This document shows positions 12,324 through 24,878 of a DNA stretch of 64,000 nucleotides, piece by piece. The stretch's first letter is position 1. Every line of letters begins with the position of its first letter. Both the position numbers and the translations under genes were made by a program. The notes below the pieces were generated by a model that worked only from the letters and a program-made list of their open reading frames with translations, did no database searches and had not been told where the DNA came from. Origin of the DNA: Physcia stellaris (lineage: Eukaryota > Ascomycota > Lecanoromycetes > Caliciales > Physciaceae); NCBI GenBank assembly GCA_018902385.1, contig JABSSW010000001.1, positions 124,001 through 188,000 on the forward strand, written 5' to 3'.

Positions 12324-13258
12324 AGGTGCTTCTGGCAACTAAATCCTCCCGAATATTCCCTTGTACATTATACAAATCAAAAGTCTTTGCCGCTCTTTAG
12401 AACCAAATATCAGCATCAATTCCCGCAGGGCTACATACTCAGCCAATCCACACGACTACAAATCTCCCACCATGCAGCCAGCCCAGAAACAACCAGCCCG
12501 CGTCCCCGGGTATCACGAAGCAGATCGGCAGTCACCCTGTTCGACCCTACGTTGTAGCCAATCTTCCGCTCCCGCAAAGAACCTGATATTCTTCTGCTTT
12601 TTCCCACGATGAACTTCTGAATCTCATGGCCCAGTGCTGTGCAGATACGATGCGCTAGACCTCACACCTAAACTTTCAATGGAACAGAACATAGGAGTGT
12701 GATAAAGTACCGAGTCGTCTCCATCCTAATTTCTCACAAATTGGGGAAATGTAAGATCCCAGCGTATAGAAAAAGGGGTATAACTTGCTACCTACCTACC
12801 TAGGTGTGGGATAAGAGTAAGGTAAGGTGATATGTCTTGATGCTATTGAATCGTGATCGGGAAATACATGACAGAATCCTAAGATGCACAGATTATTTCG
12901 ATTCTGATTGGCTTCGCTGGGTGATCAAAGTCGGACATCTAATGACCAGGAGAAAAGGAGCAGCTCAGACATAAGATGAACGATTGTTCTGGAGCTAATT
13001 AATAGAAAAACTAAGGTGAGATGGTGTAACTTCCTGTTTTGAAGATGTACGCTTAGTATAAATAGAGTATGCGACCCAAAGCTCTAGCACCAACTTCGCT
13101 AGCGTTCCAATACGGGAAGTAGCATCCAAATCCCACCCAGGCCGTCTTCGAGACGTGAAAACTGAGTGCTGACCGCGGAAATGACCGCCTGCGCAGATTC
13201 CGAAATGTGTGTCTCCAAAGATGCCTTCCAGGACCAAAGGCAAATCGTATCAGCGGCC
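12324..13258. other. Convergent intergenic region
   Basis: This lies between the 3' ends of the racemase-like gene and the BRCT-WGR gene. No conserved frame is recognised. A short TACC repeat (about 12790-12803) is the only simple structure noticed. Terminators and 3' UTRs of both genes presumably lie here. Confidence 0.5.
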
Positions 13259-14446
13259 TCATGAGCCCAACCCGAAAAGCTTAGGACGATCATCCGGGTA
13301 TTCACCACTCGTCATCCCCAGCTCCCGCCCAACAACCTGTCTCCAGACGCTCTCCACCGCCACGGCATCACGCTCCGAGATCTTCTCCTCCACCACCCCC
13401 TGAGCCACCCCCTCCCCCGGCGGTCTATACTGATACGCCTCCGGATCGGTGCCCCTAGACTTGAGTCTATCTTCCCACAAAACATGCGTCTTGAGCAAGA
13501 AGAACATCTTGAACGCATTCATCGCCCCTTCAAAGCCCGATCCCGGCGGGGCAAGCACGTCGGCCAAGCGCGCACATCCGGGTTCGGAGTACCGCACGAA
13601 GCAAGCGTAGTACTTGGGAACGGAATGCGATTCGTAGAGCTGGAGACGTTGAGCACGGACATTGATGATGTGCACGCGAGCGCGGTAGAGATGGGGGGGC
13701 CGTGGCATGGGGAATATGGGGGTGCTAAAGAATGATGGTAGAGGGGGAGGGCGCACCTTGAGGTGACAAGCTTTGTTTTTGTTTTCGAGGAGGTTGGCGC
13801 GGACGAGGGTAACGTCGTAGAGGAAGGTAGTGTGATCTCGGTAGATTTGATAACCGTCTGCTGAAGGCTTCAGCTTTATGTGCGCCTTTCCTCTGATGAG
13901 GGTTCGAAGCTGAAAAGGTTATAGAAAGACGTACCTGTGCCCATTACTTCCTTAAATTCTTGGCAGCTACTCTCGAAACGCTTTACTGTCATGCTGATGA
14001 GCTACAGTTCTTTCACCAGGGGATTAGGCGACTTACAGCCTTTCTTTATGTTCTGCCTCCGCTGCTGCTTCTTCTCTCTGCGGTTCTTGACTGCTTCTGC
14101 CCTCCGAGGTTTCATAAGGTATGACGCTTCAGGCTGAGGTCTTCGAAGCATCAGCGAGTCCTCGAGCCAATCGTAACTGACAATGGCTATGGAGGATATG
14201 CGTCTCGCTTGAAGCACTACCACAGATGTTAAAGGCTTGCATCAAATGCGCAGCACAAGATGTACCCAGAGGTGCCTCGTCCTTGTAGTCCTCTTTACTG
14301 CATATGAGATGCGTAACATCTTCGGAAATCGTGCGGACGAAGTTCCCTCCGTTCTTCTCTGTCCACTGCTTCAATTTATCATGAGTGCGGACTCCTCCGA
14401 AATCGCCAGTGACCGCGATGGTAAGTTGCCGAAGAGGATACTTCAT
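13259..14446 (-). CDS. BRCT and WGR-like domain protein
   Basis: Five exons: 14446-14266, 14216-14037, 13985-13935, 13857-13757, 13639-13259; about 297 residues. Residues 5-85 form a BRCT domain: LTIAVTGDFG, a central GGNF, VTHLICSKED, and the closing IVSYDWLEDSLM with its conserved Trp. A Lys/Arg-rich linker follows. Residues about 120-230 resemble the WGR domain of poly(ADP-ribose) polymerases (FVRYSEPGCAR, then an A..AFK.FF..KT...WEDR pattern), but the WGR triplet itself is not conserved and no catalytic PARP domain follows. Related BRCT-plus-WGR proteins occur across Pezizomycotina; a nuclear role in DNA-break sensing or repair is inferred from the domains. The exon at 13857 has a tandem TTCAGCAG acceptor, giving products that differ by one Ala. 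A 5' extension through another intron cannot be excluded. Confidence 0.8.
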
Positions 14447-15172
14447 CTTCCCCGAGTCGTGGATGTAACTAGCTATCAGCCAAGTAACCCAGCTTTGTTG
14501 ACCGAGCTAGTCAAAGCAGTGAGGCCGGTGGTTGTCCTCAGAGACCACACCGGCTTTGTGAAGCTATGTGACCATGTCGGATGATCTTGACTTCAACTCC
14601 CTGGCGCAATTTTACAATACAGTTGAAAGATGCAGCGACCCGAAAAGCCCAAGGGACAAGTGAGGTGATGAGCTGAAGCACTCTTGATGTTTTCTGTGAT
14701 CTCCCTTGGAGATAAATGGAACGTCAGCAGCTTTCGGAAACCTCCTTCTGATTCGCGGGAGAGAGAGACGATGATTCCTGGTGACACACGTGTAAGCGAC
14801 CAGATAAAAATGAGTGGACCATGGCACCAGAAACAATCGACCATGGACTAGATGGCTTACCCGTGCAGGCTGTCTCTTATACTGTGCTTGATGAGTGAAA
14901 AATCAAAGGCTGTGACTCACCTGGTGAATATGGATCAGAAGTAAAGCCTGCAATTACTTCCTGGATACATATGATGTGACCGCATCAACAAGCCTCAAGT
15001 CAATATTCAAGTGCGTAGACACAAGCCCAAGAAATGCTAGACGTGAAGAGCAATCGAGGATTGCAACTCGGTAATCTTACTGTGAATTGAGCCGATATAG
15101 CTAGCAAATAGATACTTTTGACATACTAGCTAAGAATAGAGGCGTAACCTTCAAAGATCAGGCCTGACCAGT
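14447..15172. other. Intergenic region, nothing recognised
   Basis: About 0.7 kb between the start of the BRCT-WGR gene and the 3' end of TRP1, both on the minus strand. No conserved reading frame or RNA fold is recognised; it must hold the BRCT-WGR promoter and the TRP1 terminator. Confidence 0.45.
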
Positions 15173-17606
15173 TCATGTTGCACTTTTAGCAGCAGTTATG
15201 AACTGTCTGATCTTTTCTAAGCTCTGCACACCATCTTCTTCGACCCCACTGCTAACGTCAACTGATATGACTCTGAAATGGCGGCCTTGGACTTGTTGAA
15301 TGGACTCTCTCACATTCTCGGGAGTGAGTCCGCCAGCAAGAATAATCCGCAACCCATGGTCTGCTTCAAGTCGTCTCCGGACGGCGGTAAGATCTTGCTT
15401 TTCGCCTGTTCCACCAGCAGCTGAATCCATCAACGGCAATGCGTGGTATCCTCTTTTAGTGAGTCCTTTGTCTTGAGGACCGAACCGGCGGATTACCGGG
15501 ACTGGAATCAACGAAGCCCATTCAAGCGGCTCGGACCCGTGAAGTTGCACGACATCAAGATCGACTGACTTGCATTTCTCCAAAATGTAACCGAGGGGCT
15601 GATTTTGGAATACACCAACAAGAAGTGCTCGACTGTTGTTCCTAAAGAATGCCGATTTGTGCGCAAAATAATCGGTAGCCTCTAGATTAGCTGTTGATTC
15701 ATTTTCAGGCCCCTTTCCACGCATAGGCCTTGTTGTCTCATGTACCACCTTGGATATGGCCTGGGCGGTTTCTGAATTGACACAACGCTTCCGGCCTTCT
15801 ACCAGAATTATTCCTATGAGATCAGCACCAGCTTCGATAGCTGCTTTAGCGGCATCCGGAGTCCTCGTTCCACAGATCTTGACTAAGACCTCGCTTTTTG
15901 GTGGCCAGTGGATACTTGGGGTGACCCCAGAAGTCTCTCAGCAAAATCCTTAGTGTTCTTGGCGCGCATCAAAGCTTCACCAACAAGTACGGCGTCTACT
16001 CCGCTCTTCTTGTACGCTTCGACGTCTTCTGGACCGGAGATTCCGCTCAGTGCGGCGATGATCATGTTGTCGGTTTTCATGTTCATCAACCGCGTAGTTG
16101 TGTCAAGATCTACCTCGAAATTGGTCAGATTGCGGTTATTTACTCCAATAACGCAAGCCCCTAATTTTGTTGCAATGGTCATTTCTGGGATGTTATTTAC
16201 TTCAACTAGAGGCTCCATTCCTAGTTGACGAGAGTAATCGTACAGCCGCTGTAGCTGGCTTTCCTCTAGCATCTTAACGATTAAGAGTACCGTATCAGCA
16301 CCTGCAAGTCGAGCCTCAAGTATCTGATCTGTACTTTTGTCAATACGCGCATTCGGCTGCAAGCCATTTTGGAAGGTATTTCTTACATTCATCGAAGATG
16401 AACTCTATGTCCGATTAGCGTTATAGACAAAAAGGGGCTGGTCATTTACACACCTTTCCGTAAAACAGCGGGTCGATTAGGCATGCCTTCAAGACTTTGC
16501 CGAACCATACGAAGGTCTTCGATGCTGCCTTTGAACCACTCAGGCTCAGTCAGTACGGAAATAACGTCAGCACCAGCTACTGCGTATTCTCTCGCCTGAG
16601 CCGGAGCGCAACTATCCAACGCAATTATTCCTTTACTTGGAGACGCACGCTTCACCTCCGCCATCAAACTCAAAGAATAGCGGGATGATCTTAGTCTTTG
16701 AGGAAAAGAAATCTGTGGAGGTGCAAGATCCAAATTCAAGGCTGCCTGTAGGTCATTGAATCTATAAGAGGGTACCAACTTCTGTGCGTCTACTGCAAGT
16801 TTTCTGTGACGGTAAATAGTCTCCAGTATTGATTCTTGCTTGGAGGATTGGGACGTGGTTTCAGACTGCTTGTCAGCCCCATCCACTTGAGTCGTTCCGT
16901 TTACATGACTGGACTGTTGAGACTTGTTGTTTTCAGCCCAGGTTCCTCCTTTCATCTGAAGGAAGTTCTTAAGCATAGATCTTCCTTCAGCCGTCAGTAT
17001 ACTCTCGGGATGGAACTGTAACCCCTCCACAAGTAGCTCCTTGTGCCGTACACCCATGATAATGCCTTGAGAGCCTTCGGTCTTGCCTGCAATCCACGAC
17101 GATACTTCTAGACAGCTGGGTAGGCTGGTGTGTGTACCCGCTAGAGAATGGTATCGTGTGACGGGAATATTCTGCGCCAGTCCTGCATAAATACCTTTTC
17201 CGTCATGGATTAGCTCCGAGGTTTTACCATGCAGGATTTGGCCCGTGACTTCAACCTTTCCTCCGAAAACCGAAAAGATGCATTGCTCTCCCATACAGAC
17301 TCCCAACACGGGTATCTTGCCAGCAAAATGCCGGATTGCTTCGGAGCTGATTCCTGCATCGGTCTCTGGGTGGCCAGGTCCTGGGCTGATCACCAGTTGA
17401 GTTGGGTCAATTGCCACTAACTCGTCAATGGTGATTTGGTCGTTGCGATGGACAATGACTGTGGCACCCTCAAGATGTAGATATTGATACACATTCCATG
17501 TGAATGAGTCATAATTGTCTATCAAGACAAGCCTTGAGGCGCTGGCAAGCCGTGGAGCTGCTTCAGGCTGTTGAGGAGAGTGATCCACAAGCGATGAGGA
17601 ATTCAT
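15173..17606 (-). CDS. trpC: Trifunctional tryptophan biosynthesis protein (GATase-IGPS-PRAI)
   Basis: Fused enzyme of tryptophan synthesis in filamentous ascomycetes (also called trp-1). Exons 17606-16454, 16404-16387 and 16328-15173 give about 775 residues. Residues 25-230 are the class I glutamine amidotransferase of anthranilate synthase ([17 protein letters not shown], nucleophile Cys in [12 protein letters not shown]). Residues 285-550 are indole-glycerol-phosphate synthase ([32 protein letters not shown]). The rest is phosphoribosylanthranilate isomerase ([20 protein letters not shown]). The middle exon is only 18 nt and encodes EFIFDE. The start [14 protein letters not shown] matches relatives; the frame stays open upstream to an ATG at 17735. 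One anomaly: frame changes between STGHQK and EVLVKICGT at a run of five T (15895-15899); one extra base would restore it. No splice signal explains it, so an assembly error is likely. Confidence 0.93.
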
Positions 17607-17904
17607 CACATCGAGCATTATGAATGTGTACTTGTGATTGACCTCGCATGGCTGAGAATTGTAGGTTTGAATGCCATAGGGCGTTCCGGAATACTCCGTC
17701 GTAGCGCACGGAACCCTCGGGCCGTCAAATTTCACTAGAACTAGGGTTAGGACTCAAGCATAGTGTGGAACGTCGCGTCGCCCAAAGTCAGACAGAGCGA
17801 AACTACGATAGTAAAACAGCATCAATTCACGATATTTTACTGTATGGATCTTCACCCTCAATCGCTCCCCGTGTCTTTGCCTGTTCGGCTCCTAGGGAAG
17901 CCCA
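17607..17904. promoter_or_regulatory. Divergent promoter region of trpC and NUP188
   Basis: Only 298 nt separate the proposed start codons of the two outward-facing genes, so both promoters and both 5' UTRs share this segment. No perfect Cpc1/Gcn4 site (TGACTCA) is seen in it; the closest match, GGACTCA near 17750, has one mismatch. Confidence 0.5.
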
Positions 17905-20900
17905 ATGGCGCCTATAGAGAGCGACATCTATCTACCCCCACTTGATAAGTGTTTTAGTGGGGAGCATCAGTTATTGTAAGTTTAGCTAGGACGTGTACCT
18001 GGTCGATCTCTGATATGCGCAGATCTTGGGAGGCGACTTATACAGCTTTATCTCAGCTTGACAAACCTCTAGAGGACCCATACCTACGAAAACATCTCAC
18101 GAACCCTCATGCATTCCAGATACTCTCCACCCCGTTCGCGTCCTTTGAGCCTCCCAGTCCCCAGACCAAATCCTCATTTGAAACGAGGACCTCAGCGATC
18201 AACGTCTCGCCTTCGCCGCATGGGCGATATGATATCAAGCAGATACGGGAAGACAGCCTCTGGCTCAGCAAAGAGACGAACATTGATGAGGTGGCCGCGC
18301 TAAGGATAGCCGTCCTGGAATGGCAGTCAAGGCCGGCTTTAACGTTGTTGCAAGGTGGCGTTTCCGAGAACAAAGTCAGCTTCAGATCCACAGTAGGGGG
18401 CATAAACCTGCAGTTGTTGGAAGGATCCCAGTCTCTGAATCAATCCATAAGTGCAACGCAAGCTGTGGGTAACACGGACTCTTCTAAGGATTCGAAGGCC
18501 AGACGGATAATGCTACTCAAAATCTATCTTTCAGAACGACGCTACATCATTAGGGTTTCCCAGCATGTTATTTTTGCTGCATTAGTGGCCGGTGGTAAAG
18601 GCAAGGCTCCGGAATCAAGTAGCCCGCTCGAAAATCTAGGGAACGGTATTCTCTCTATATGGAATATCCAAGAACAGTCTCAAAATAGCAAGAAAAACTT
18701 TTTCGTCGGAAGTGTGGAGGCATTAAGGTCACGACTCCACGGTCTAGAAAAAGGGAGCGGCTGGTTAGAGGATGACTTCCAAGAAGACCTCGAGCTAGCA
18801 TGGGCAAGGAATCAGTTGTTGGAGGTACTGCACATCCTTCAGATAATGCTAATACTTCTTGAGTCAATGGCGGATCTGACGAGATCGGATGCCTTTCTTA
18901 CATGGTTCAGATTCATGGGAAGTGTCGGCTTCTTTGAGACTTTTGAACCGGTGAGTCTATGTGCTAATTTCCTGGAAGACAACACGACTGATTAGATAGC
19001 CATTGCCCGAGTATCACCAGATGTACTCACTACCGCTGCAATCACTCTCAAGCCTCGTTTCAGTGGCCATGCTTCAGGTACCAGCAGCCCTTGATACTTT
19101 ATCGGAGCTGGCTACTGCAGGTGTATCAGCAGCAAATGCGACAGACGAGGCCCCATATCTTCTGAATATAGCAGCAGTTGATGAGGTCAACGATGTTTTC
19201 ATTGAGTCAGCTTCTGTATGCTTGTTGAGCGCGAGCCCTGCAGTCCTTGCTTGGGGGATCATTATGCAGACTATGCGAGAATTAGCTCTTGCAAACAAAG
19301 AATCAAGAGAACTTCGACAGTCTCAGCGAGCAGTCGACAAGTATGGCACGGCAGATACTTACGACCCCGATGGCGGGGATAAGGCTACACAGCGGCGAAC
19401 TGGCTCTCTGTCTAGACGTTCTTCAACTGGTAGCGATACTTCACAGCAATCTTCCTTCCTTGAAGAACTCCTTGATAGGGTGATGGATACAGCCCTCGAT
19501 CAGGATCCTATAAGTTATCTAGCTAGGAGTGCAGTCGACGGTAGTCATGTTCTTGATGTCATAGCGGCACTAGCGGTTGACTTTTGCACTCCGTTTGGAG
19601 GTGAACATGGTGGTAAAGTTGGATTAGTGATGCGAAAAGTGCTTCTGGACCTTATCCGTGTAACACTCGATTGGATACCATACCAGCCAGAGCTTCTTCT
19701 CGCTGCTTTGGCAGTATTGACTGGTGCTGAGCGATATTGGGATCTCTGGCAACCGAAACCCCAAACCTCTGAATCTACCGAGCGCGTTCTAAAAGACGAG
19801 TTATTCTTACAGAAAATGTTTATATCTGCGCAATCTCGGTTTCCACACGAGTCTTTACCATTCTTCAAACTTTGTAACGCATTAGCGACATACACACCCT
19901 CCAACGTCCACCAATTCACTCCAGTCTCGCAGAGGTTATTATCAGTAGACTCTTTTACATGCGCGCTTCCCTCAGACTTCAAAGACTACGAATTAATCAG
20001 GGAGGACGAAGATTCGAACTACATACAGCTCACGGAGGACTTCAGTTTCGTCAGTCCTCGTACTGGTGCCGCTTCCATCAAGCCTAATAGGTCCACGAAG
20101 ATGTCGCGTGCCCTACCATTATCGAATTGGTCGCCTTGTTTGCAAGTCATACCGAGAGGAACAATTGGACGGGTAGTCTCCGAGTCCCGACCCTTTATAG
20201 TGCTTTGGCGTCTGGACTATCCCGGCTTGGAATTTATAGGAAAGGTGCTCAAGCTGGCCTCACAGAATGACAACACATTTACAGGTAATTCTACATCGCT
20301 ACAGTCAAGGGATATGGTTGCAGAGATCATTGGGCTCATCAATACCATGACTATGTCCGCTATGCGCTCTGATGTCTTCAGCACATCGGGCGACAATAAC
20401 GCTGAGGCCGCAAGGAAACTCATCGAAAATCTCAGCGATGGATTGGATCGTAACGGAGACATAATTACTGTTGTTTTCGAAATCTTCGAGGATGAACTGT
20501 ACCGTCGGCGAAAGATCTCCGAAACAGAGGGTCCTAACGATATTTTGGTCCAATGCATTCAATTTGCGTATGCCCTTCTACCTGTAATGCCCGACCGAGT
20601 CTGGCCGTTCCTGGGTAGGAGTGGGTTGCTTGGAATCGATGGTGGCGAAAGCCAACTAAGCAGTGTTATTGCTGCAACAGAGATAGTCACAGGCCAGTAT
20701 GACTTTCTGCTTGGTTGCGTCCATGTTTATGAAAGACTTGTTGAGGATGCTATCACCCACGCCGTGTCTCGAAAGGTTCCTACTAAAGCAGTCGCTCGTT
20801 TCGGAAGTACTGACGCCTTAGGAACTGGCGTGTCGCAGGCAGCCGTGAAGAAAATTCTCCTTGCTTTCACCCGGTCAATGCTGGATGTCTTCGGAAGTAC

Positions 20901-23562
20901 GATGACCTGGAAATTTGTAAAGCAGGAAGAAAGGCTCGAGCTCAACAGCTGCATATGCTCAGTTTTCGAAACGATACTCAGCCATTGTTACGCAGTTGAT
21001 GACAGCCTGGCAATCTTGCATAAACTCACGGAATCCCTGGGGCCCGCAGCTGAACTTCTTGTGCATACTTTCCTCTCAGTAAACGTCGAAACCATTGCCA
21101 GTCCATTATTACGGATTTTCACCGAAGGCGCAAATCCTCCAGATACAATCATTGCAACTCCTGTGCTTGCCTTTTTGACCGCCCAAGTAAGAGCAGCACT
21201 CAATCTATCAACGACCCTGGTTCGTATCAACAGTCTACTTCAAAATCGACCAAAGAATTTCCCACTCAAGCTTCTTGAAGCCGCTCCAATATTAGCAAAG
21301 CTGTATGTTGCTCATGAAAGCTACAAACGCTCAGTCCTTGATTTACTCGAGGCTGTCGTCCAAGAAGCAGCCATTAGTGAAGAGCAGCCGCCATCATTGC
21401 TTGCTCATCTAGGTCAAGCAACAGCCAGCCACTTTCTTGAGGTTCTTTCCGTGCTTGATCGACCCATGACTGACGTCGCTTTGTCTGTGAGTATATGGAG
21501 ATTTTTGTCTGCCGTTGTTAGTAAACGTCAGCAGTGGTTCGCTATCTTCGTTTTGACAGGGACATCACCGAGAGAGACCTTCAAAGACCGAAAACATGCT
21601 GACAGGCCTGAAAATCCTGAACCTATTCTCAATGTTGCTTTGAACGAGCTTACGAACATCGAACGATTGCATCCTCAGAAAGTATTGGGCATGCTAGAAT
21701 TCGTTGCACGTGCCGTTGATAATTGGCCGTGGATCGTGAACGAGGTTGAGCAACGCTCCAATTTCCTGACTGCGCTGCAGGACTTTGTTGCTAGTATGAG
21801 CAATACCTCAAGCGAACAGCCCCAGACTTTCAGCCAATATGTAAAAATTCAGATTTGCTCTCACATTGTGGACATCTTAGCAATCACCACTCATCATACC
21901 CAACACACTGGCACGCCTTCATCTACCAAGAACATACTACCAAAATTAACGTACCTCACCACCAACGGGGTCTGTTCGCCCGGTTACAATAGCTCTCTTC
22001 ATAGCAATCTACGTCGAAACTTCGAGTCGAAGTTCCCTGTATGTCTTATAGCTAACTTTAAGCGTACAACACTCAAACGACCGTTGCTGGGGAGTTCATT
22101 CTATTACGACATGGAAATAGCTAACCAAATGTTATCTTTTGATCCTGCGTGGACTGGACGACGAAGTTCTGGATTGGGGTTTGCAGATGAATTCAAAAGG
22201 GCCAATATCAACTTGTCCCTCGTTGAAGCACAGATAAACCTGTTATACAGCTGGAAGTGTTTGGCGATCCAGCTAAGCCGATCATTAGCCACTGATTCAA
22301 ATTTCCAGAAGGTCATTGTCGGAGTCATTCTAGATTGCTTAAGAGAAAACCTCGATGAGAGCAGCAAGAGCTTGGCTGTTTTTGAGAATCTGGCACAAAC
22401 ACGAGCAGAATTAGCCTTTACGCTATTGCAGCGGCTCATAGAAGCAAAATGCGAAGACACGCAGTTGAAGAGCATATTACCTGCAGCTTGGGATACGCTA
22501 CGAAAATATGACATCGACGTTGAAGCTGCGTTACGAGGCGAAGGTTGTGATTATTACAGACTCCTTCTCAAGATTTTGCTCCTGGCACTTGAAGGTCACA
22601 CGATCGGAATAGCACCGGACACAGAAAGCTCAACACCAGCGACCCAATCGAACGTTCTTGAAATCTTAGACCTTGTGGTAGCTCGAGGGTTTCGAGCTTT
22701 GATCACCCTCCTACACGAGGATGCTTCACTCGTTCAACCGTCAGATTTTGCCCTGGTCACTGCTATCTTGCGGACAGCATTCTCCATCCCAGGCATAACG
22801 CGCAATACGGCTCATCTCCTCACGTCGTTCTCAGATGCGTCTACCGCGCGTTGCGCAAGTACTCTTCTTTCGTGGTCGGATCAACTAGCCACAAATCAAG
22901 ATCCCATCTATGGAGAATTGAGCGTCCTCTTTCTCCTCGAACTCTCCAACGTCCCTTCGATCGCTGAATCTCTTGCAGTAGAAGGTGTCCTCTCACACAT
23001 CACCAGCACGAACTTGATGAGATACTTGCGTCAAGAAAAAGCACTCGGGCCCTTTGACGCACCTGTCCGGATATACCAGATCTGGTCTCGCGGCCTTCTA
23101 CCTCTCTTTCTCAATCTCCTCCATTCCGTGGGCCCACCCATGGCAGCAGAAATTGCAGGAGTGCTTAACTCGTTTCCCCAACAGCTTGCTAGGGCCTCCA
23201 ATGCTTTCGATGCTGACGCTAAATCATCTGCATTAACACTCAGCCTTACTTCCGAGGCGCAGACTTTGGCTGTGATTACAGCTATCCTCGATACCTTTAG
23301 GGAGGCTGGTGCGAGCGCAGGGATTGTTGCAGCTGATGTTGCGCAAGTAAAGTGGGACCGAGCGCAAGTCAAAGATGATATTGAAACTTGGTTGGGGAAG
23401 AGGACAGTGCTGCGAGATTCTATCGTACCTACTACAGAGAGCGAGGAGCTACTTCTAAGGATGCCGGCACAAAGGAAAGAACAGTCGGAGAGCAGGTTGG
23501 AGGAGAAGATCGTCGAGGCGCTGAGGGAGACTCTGTCACTGCTTGGGAACGGTGAGCAGTAG
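17905..23562 (+). CDS. NUP188: Nucleoporin NUP188
   Basis: Large inner-ring scaffold subunit of the nuclear pore complex. Exons 17905-17975, 18023-18950 and 19000-23562 give about 1853 residues, the usual size in filamentous fungi. The start MAPIESDIYLPPLDKCFSGE and the next SWEATYTALS match the family N-terminus, and the whole length is an alpha-solenoid of Leu/Ala-rich helices without transmembrane or catalytic motifs. Both introns (47 and 49 nt) carry CTGAT/CTAAT branch points and GTAAGT/GTGAGT donors. At the second acceptor TTAG and ATAG are four bases apart; only the second keeps frame (FEPPLPEYHQ). The 4.5-kb last exon is uninterrupted, which argues that base-level errors are not uniform over the window. 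Its promoter is shared with trpC. Identification rests on remembered family sequence, length and architecture. Confidence 0.88.
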
Positions 23563-23956
23563 TGTCGGCGTTGTATTGTGTGGAATGAAGCCCTATTGCC
23601 TCGAACTCTCTGTGTTTTGGATGTTAGGAGCATACTCAGTTTCAGCGGTCTTGTTTCTTTTTGTTCTAACGAGATACCCAAAAATTCATGTAGAGTGCTC
23701 GTCTTGATATCAGAGATGGTCAAGACCAGAATAACGCTTCTGAGTCAATTGCGTGCTTATGGATGCTCTATTGTCCTTTTCACCTGATGTCCGTAGTCTA
23801 TCGTTCTGGGTTTCATTCCACAGAAAGTTTACCCGATCTGAGCCTCTTGACTACCAGTACAGAATATGTACAGCCGACCACAGCCCGGCGTCTATCATGC
23901 CCCACAACTCTTGTGATAATAGAAAGTAAAGTATGCCTTCCCCATCCCTTCCTCTC

Positions 23957-24483
23957 TCACGACCTCGCAACCCTCAACCCCTCCCTCCCAACTCCACCCC
24001 TCTTAAATGACGCTGTTCCCGCAAAAGTCAGCCCACGACTTCCTTCTCCAATAGCATGCCACGAGCAGAAGAGACAAACATACCATCCGCCTCCTCCCAC
24101 GCCCGTCCGGCCCCAAAACCGAATCCCACAAAGGCAGGCCATGCTCTTCGCTTGAATAGCAGTACCGAGAAGATAACGCCGAAGGAGAGACCGAGGGTAG
24201 ATCGTACGAGGAAGGAGGATATCGCGTGATCCCACTGAATGAGGTAGAGGGTTAGCTTTAGGTTACCCTTTTGGATTTATTACGTGAGAAGCGGCGCGCG
24301 GAAACGGAGATGTAGAGGGACGAGCACAGGAGCGGCTTGCAGAGCTTCGAGTTGCGGACTGGTTTTTCGGGCGCACAGAGAAAGAGAGTGAGATGTTACC
24401 TTGTCGTTGAGTAATGCCTCGCTGGCGGGTCTGGAGGGTCGCGTGGGTTGGAGGGGGGGTGTGGAGGCGGGTGTATCTGCCAT
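23957..24483 (-). CDS. MIC10: MICOS complex subunit MIC10
   Basis: Small inner-membrane protein that bends cristae junctions in mitochondria. Exons 24483-24400, 24234-24084 and 24012-23957 give 96 residues, the family size; introns are 165 and 71 nt. After a Pro/Thr-rich start come ASEALLNDKWDHAISS and then two membrane segments with glycine motifs: STLGLSFGVIFSVLLF, a short KRRAW loop, and PAFVGFGFGAGRAWEEAD. The paired GxxxG-type glycine runs are what MIC10 uses to oligomerise. The C-terminal tail is basic. The gene is too finely split to show as one long frame, but all phases agree and the protein is unmistakable. Confidence 0.9.
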
Positions 24484-24878
24484 TGTGGGGAGTAGGGTGG
24501 TGAAAGAGCTCAGGGCGGTGCTGCGCAAGGTTGGCAGGACGAATGATGGCTTCTAGGGCGTTTGGATGAGTGTTGTAAAGCTTGGAGTTGGAGGTGCTTG
24601 TTGTCGAAGTTGAAGCTCAGGAACAGCCGGCTGCAGGTCCGAAATTTCGGGCCAATCAGCGTGCGGGACAGCAAAAATTTTTGTGCTCACTCCGAGAGCT
24701 TAGGATACGCGATTCTCATTTACTCGGTCGCGAAAGATTATCTTTCTCTCAGGATCAAATTGGGATTTCTTTTTCCTGATTTTGGCGAGTTTCCAATGGC
24801 ATTTGTGACAGAGTGCGCCCTCAATGGCTCTCTAAGCGAGTCACAAACTCTTAGGGAAGCAGTCTGGCACCTTAAGCT
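24484..24878. promoter_or_regulatory. Divergent promoter region of MIC10 and URB2
   Basis: About 395 nt between the two divergent start codons. It must hold both promoters. No known factor site was recognised with confidence. If URB2 starts elsewhere than proposed, the right border moves. Confidence 0.4.

Noticed and set aside
17504-17512. ATGAGTCAT, a perfect Gcn4/Cpc1-type palindrome
   Set aside because: It lies inside the trpC coding region, where the conserved residues Tyr-Asp-Ser fix these bases; it is not in the promoter.
17607-17735. Upstream start of trpC at 17735
   Set aside because: In frame, but relatives begin with the segment matching [14 protein letters not shown] at 17606; kept only as an alternative.
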